Part shown: in pieces, positions 61,406 through 64,000 of the stretch
How positions within the stretch are numbered: position 1 is the first letter of the stretch
Layout: the number at the start of each line of letters is the position of its first letter
NCBI RefSeq assembly: GCF_030814995.1
Contig: NZ_JAUSVX010000002.1
Coordinates: forward strand, 310,001-374,000
Length of the DNA stretch: 64,000 nt
DNA from: Labrys wisconsinensis
Lineage (GTDB): Bacteria; Pseudomonadota; Alphaproteobacteria; Rhizobiales; Labraceae
Direction: 5' to 3'
Translations under genes and position numbers: made by a program
Notes under the pieces: model-generated
Told to the model about the DNA's origin: nothing
Seen by the model: only the letters and a program-made list of their open reading frames with translations
Database searches by the model: none

Positions 61406-61759
61406 ATGGCTCGACCGGTGACGATCTACGGCATCAAGACTTGCGACACGATGAAGAAGGCGCGGGCCTGGCTGGAGGCGCACGGCGTCGCCTACGCCTT
61501 CCACGACTACAAGGCCGAAGGCATCGACCGGGCCCGGCTCGAAGCCTGGGCCCGCTCGGTCGGCTGGGAGATCCTGCTCAACCGCTCCGGCACGACGTTC
61601 CGGGCGCTGCCGGAGGAGGCCAAGCGGGGGCTGGGAGAGGCGAAGGCGATCGCGCTCATGCTGGAGCAGCCCTCGATGATCAAGCGCCCGGTGCTCGATG
61701 CGGGCGGGACGCTGCTGGTCGGCTTCAAGCCGGAGATCTACGAGCAGGCGCTGGGCTAG
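61406..61759 (+). CDS. ArsC/Spx/YffB-family protein
   Basis: 117 residues, thioredoxin-like ArsC family. The single Cys13 in IYGIKTCDTMKKA and the conserved KRPVL region near residue 93 fit YffB/Spx-type proteins. It lacks a clear CxxC pair, so a glutathione-dependent reductase or Spx-like role is uncertain. ATG 61406 follows GAGGAGG; the open frame continues far upstream in the shadow of the GMC gene. Confidence 0.82.
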   Translation: MARPVTIYGIKTCDTMKKARAWLEAHGVAYAFHDYKAEGIDRARLEAWARSVGWEILLNRSGTTFRALPEEAKRGLGEAKAIALMLEQPSMIKRPVLDAGGTLLVGFKPEIYEQALG

Positions 61760-61873
61760 TGTTGCGCTACCGACGCCTGGTTCCTTGCCATTATGTCGGC
61801 AGCACGACGCAAAGCATTGAACCAGCTCGTGTTCCGGGCTGTCGGTTCGGAATGAACCGTCAGAGTCGGAAGA

Positions 61874-62548
61874 CTAGCTCCGCGCCGTCATCCACCCCGC
61901 CGCGGCATCGAGGATCTCCGCGAGCACCTCGGCATCCCTGCGGCCGGTGCGGGCGGGGACATGGAAGGAATGGTCGGCGTCCTCGAACAGGGCGAGATCG
62001 GCGGGATCACCGAGCGCCGCGACGACCGGCCGCAGCAGATCGAGCTCGGCCAGCGTGTCGTGGGTGCCCTGCAGGAACAGCATGGGCACGCCGACCTCCC
62101 GGAGATGCGCGGCGCGCTCGGTCGACGGCTTGCCGGCGGGGTGCAGCGGGAAGGCGAGGAAGACGAGGCCGCGCACATCGGGCAGCGGCGAAAGCGCCTG
62201 GGCCTGCGATGTCATGCGGGCGCCGAAGGAGCGGCCGCCGGCGAACAGCGGCAGGGCGCCGGCGCGCCGGCCGGCCTCGGCGACGGCGGCGCGCACCGCT
62301 TGCTGCGCCAGCGCCGGCGGATCGGGACGCTTGCCGCCCTGCTCCATATAGGGGAACTGGAAGCGCAGCGTGGCGATGCCGCGCGTCGCCAGGCCCTCGG
62401 CCGTCCCCACCATGCCCTTGTGCGTCATGCCCGCGCCGGCACCGTGCGCCAGGACGAGGGCGGCACGCGCGGCGGGCGGCGCGAGCCAGAGGGCGGACAC
62501 GCTCCGTGTCCCGTCGATCGCGATGGTGAGCGGCTGTGCCTCGGTCAT
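61874..62548 (-). CDS. Alpha/beta hydrolase (KANL3/Tex30-like)
   Basis: 224 residues. The catalytic triad is visible: nucleophile Ser in GGRSFGARM, Asp in [10 protein letters not shown], His in EDADHSFHV. The [12 protein letters not shown] loop provides the oxyanion hole. It belongs to a dienelactone-hydrolase-like family with no defined substrate. It stands alone between convergent and same-strand genes. Confidence 0.85.
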   Translation of the reverse strand: MTEAQPLTIAIDGTRSVSALWLAPPAARAALVLAHGAGAGMTHKGMVGTAEGLATRGIATLRFQFPYMEQGGKRPDPPALAQQAVRAAVAEAGRRAGALPLFAGGRSFGARMTSQAQALSPLPDVRGLVFLAFPLHPAGKPSTERAAHLREVGVPMLFLQGTHDTLAELDLLRPVVAALGDPADLALFEDADHSFHVPARTGRRDAEVLAEILDAAAGWMTARS

Positions 62549-62618
62549 GCCGCCAGCATAGCGGCGAAGTCCGGTCGATGCAGCTGTGTCCGCCGTCGCG
62601 GGCGGCGATGCGGCCGGG

Positions 62619-63647
62619 TCACGACGGGCAGGCTTCGAGGGATGCGGCTTGTGCCTGCGGCGCGATGCCGATCTCGGCCAGGAGCTCGTAGGAGCGCAGC
62701 CGGGCCTGGTGGTCGTAGATCGCCGAGGCGACCATGATCTCGTCGGCCCGCGTCTCCTCGGCGAAGCGCGTCAGCCCCCGCCGCACCGTCTCGGGCGATC
62801 CGACGAAGGAGCAGCGCAGCATGTTGGAAGCCTGGATCCTCTCGGGCGGCGTCCAATAGGTCTCGATGTCGTCGATCGGCGGCAGCAGCTGGCCGCGCGT
62901 GCCGCGGAACAGGTTGGTGAAGGCCTGTTGCGCCGAGGTGAAGAGCCGCCGTGCCTCGGCGTCGGTTTCGGCGGCGACGACGTTGACACCGACCATGGCG
63001 TAGGGCGCCTGCAATTGCTCGGAAGGCTCGAACTTGGCGCGGTAGAGCGGCAGCGCCTGCTCGAGCTGGTCGGGCGCGAAATGCGAGGCGAAAGCATAGG
63101 GCAGGCCGAGCATGCCGGCGAGCTGGGCACCGAACAGGCTCGAGCCCAGGATCCAGATCGGCACGTCGAGGCCGGCGCCGGGCACGGCCTGCACCACCTG
63201 CCCGGGTTGGGCCGGGGCAAAGAGGGCCTGCAGCTCCAAGACGTCCTGCGGGAAGTTGTCGGCATTGGCCGGGTCGCGCCGCAGCGCCCGCAACGTGCGC
63301 TGGTCGGTGCCGGGCGCGCGGCCGAGGCCGAGATCGATCCGGCCGGGATAGAGCGAGGCCAGCGTGCCGAACTGCTCGGCGATCACCAGCGGGGCGTGGT
63401 TCGGCAGCATGATGCCGCCGGAGCCGACCCGGATGCGGCTGGTGCCGCCGGCGACGTGGCCGATGACCACGGAGGTCGCGGCGCTGGCGATGCCGACCAT
63501 GTTGTGGTGCTCGGCCAGCCAGTAGCGTCCATAGCCCCAGCGCTCGGCGTGCCGGGCGAGATCGAGGGTGTTGCGCAGCGCATCGGCTGGTGTCGAGCCC
63601 AGGGGAACGGGCGCGAGGTCGAGAACGGAAAGCGGGGGCAAGGGCAT
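62619..63647 (-). CDS. LLM-class flavin-dependent oxidoreductase (MsnO8 type)
   Basis: 342 residues. Luciferase-like TIM barrel: [53 protein letters not shown] and [14 protein letters not shown] are typical of the LuxA-like group that uses reduced flavin. The frame is open to 63785, but ATG 63647 begins the conserved domain. The substrate is unknown. It is divergent from the antitoxin gene at 63806. Confidence 0.87.
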   Translation of the reverse strand: MPLPPLSVLDLAPVPLGSTPADALRNTLDLARHAERWGYGRYWLAEHHNMVGIASAATSVVIGHVAGGTSRIRVGSGGIMLPNHAPLVIAEQFGTLASLYPGRIDLGLGRAPGTDQRTLRALRRDPANADNFPQDVLELQALFAPAQPGQVVQAVPGAGLDVPIWILGSSLFGAQLAGMLGLPYAFASHFAPDQLEQALPLYRAKFEPSEQLQAPYAMVGVNVVAAETDAEARRLFTSAQQAFTNLFRGTRGQLLPPIDDIETYWTPPERIQASNMLRCSFVGSPETVRRGLTRFAEETRADEIMVASAIYDHQARLRSYELLAEIGIAPQAQAASLEACPS

Positions 63648-63758
63648 CGGCCTTCGGCGTGGACAGCGGGTCCCCCGGACGTGTGTCTTCCCGGCGCCTT
63701 GCGCAAGATGGCTCGACCCTCGATGCGGTGTGGATAGCCTTGTCCCCCTCGCAGCGAA

Positions 63759-63772
63759 ATGATAGATATCAT
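63759..63772. promoter_or_regulatory. Inverted repeat, probable antitoxin operator
   Basis: ATGATAGATATCAT has perfect 6-bp arms and a 2-bp spacer in the AT-rich promoter region 34-47 bp upstream of the antitoxin start at 63806. Control by the antitoxin itself is expected for such systems. Confidence 0.5.
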
Positions 63773-63805
63773 GAGCATATATCACTCATTCGAGGGGCTG
63801 GCGGT

Positions 63806-64000
63806 ATGGTCGACACAGCCACGGCGAAGTTGTTCAGGCACGGCCGCAGCCAGGCCGTGCGGCTGCCGAAGGAATTCCGTCTGCCGGGCACGGAGGTGCG
63901 GGTGCGACGGGTCGGCCGGGGGGTGCTGCTGGAGCCGGTGGAGCGCAGTGCCGAGGACATCCAGGCGATCTTCGCCGCCCTCGATCGATACCGCGGCATG
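63806..64000 (+). CDS. VapB/AbrB-type antitoxin, N-terminal part
   Basis: The forward strand reads from ATG 63806 to the window end without a stop (65 residues). The start (TAKLFRHGRSQAVRLPKEFR, then LPGTEVRVRRVG) is the AbrB-type swapped hairpin of VapB antitoxins, followed by the acidic toxin-binding tail. GAGGGG precedes the start. The partner toxin gene is expected just beyond the window. Confidence 0.85.
   Translation, partial: MVDTATAKLFRHGRSQAVRLPKEFRLPGTEVRVRRVGRGVLLEPVERSAEDIQAIFAALDRYRGM

Noticed and set aside
1-64000. CRISPR arrays, insertion sequences, tRNA or rRNA genes, prophage genes
   Set aside because: None seen on reading both strands: no regularly spaced repeats, no transposase motifs and no RNA-gene signatures.

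Overview
The window is about 64 kb of uniformly GC-rich chromosomal DNA, close to 68-70 % by eye. The gene families point to an aerobic, metabolically broad alphaproteobacterium of the Hyphomicrobiales/Rhizobiales type: several ribose-type ABC importers, a RegB/RegA redox pair, a cyoABCD quinol oxidase, BtpA and HpcH families, and AbrB/VapB antitoxins. The genus cannot be fixed from sequence alone; a Labrys-, Bosea- or Rhizobium-like soil organism is an inference. I saw no rRNA, tRNA, CRISPR array, insertion sequence or phage gene. No stretch over 300 bases lacks a gene.

Layout. 0-5 kb: a LacI-family regulator, a sugar-type binding protein, a permease and a sterol-desaturase-family protein, tied together by three copies of one operator-like sequence; no ATPase gene is present. 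5-12.3 kb: housekeeping and accessory genes, namely an MBL-rhodanese fusion, a 1-Cys peroxiredoxin, a VapBC-like toxin-antitoxin pair, a GFA protein, and a divergent SDR/LysR pair. 12.3-18.7 kb: a GntR regulator and RraA protein divergent from a polar amino-acid ABC importer, an HpcH-type aldolase and an SDR. 18.7-24.7 kb: a MocR regulator with an enolase-superfamily dehydratase, an aldehyde dehydrogenase, a GMC oxidoreductase and a possible 27-residue peptide gene, linked by two copies of a 29-bp box. 24.7-27.1 kb: an APH(3')-I-like kinase and small genes. 27.1-35.6 kb: SURF1 and cyoDCBA, an MFS carrier and RegB/RegA. 35.6-42.9 kb: a nine-gene sugar operon (GntR, PfkB, BtpA, two unknown small proteins, ABC importer, shikimate-dehydrogenase-like enzyme), with six successive 4-nt overlaps. 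43-47.4 kb: truncated haemoglobin, SIS-domain protein, malonyl-CoA synthetase, Lrp/AsnC and DUF2000. 47.4-61.3 kb: a LacI-controlled operon of twelve genes joining a ribose-type importer to CoA transferase, SDR, aldehyde dehydrogenase, aldolase, MaoC, enoyl-CoA hydratase and two GMC oxidoreductases. 61.4-64 kb: Spx/ArsC-like protein, hydrolase, LLM flavin enzyme, and the start of a VapB gene.

How the parts work together. Most of the window is substrate-specific catabolic cassettes, each with its own local regulator (LacI x2, GntR x2, MocR) and recognisable candidate operators. The cyo/SURF1 genes next to RegBA form the respiratory section. The strongest candidate for an undescribed system is the 47.4-61.3 kb operon, which couples a sugar-type importer to alcohol/aldehyde oxidation and CoA-thioester chemistry. 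The MocR cassette and the BtpA/PfkB operon also encode pathways whose substrates I cannot name. All functional statements rest on motif and family recognition by reading; no database search was run.
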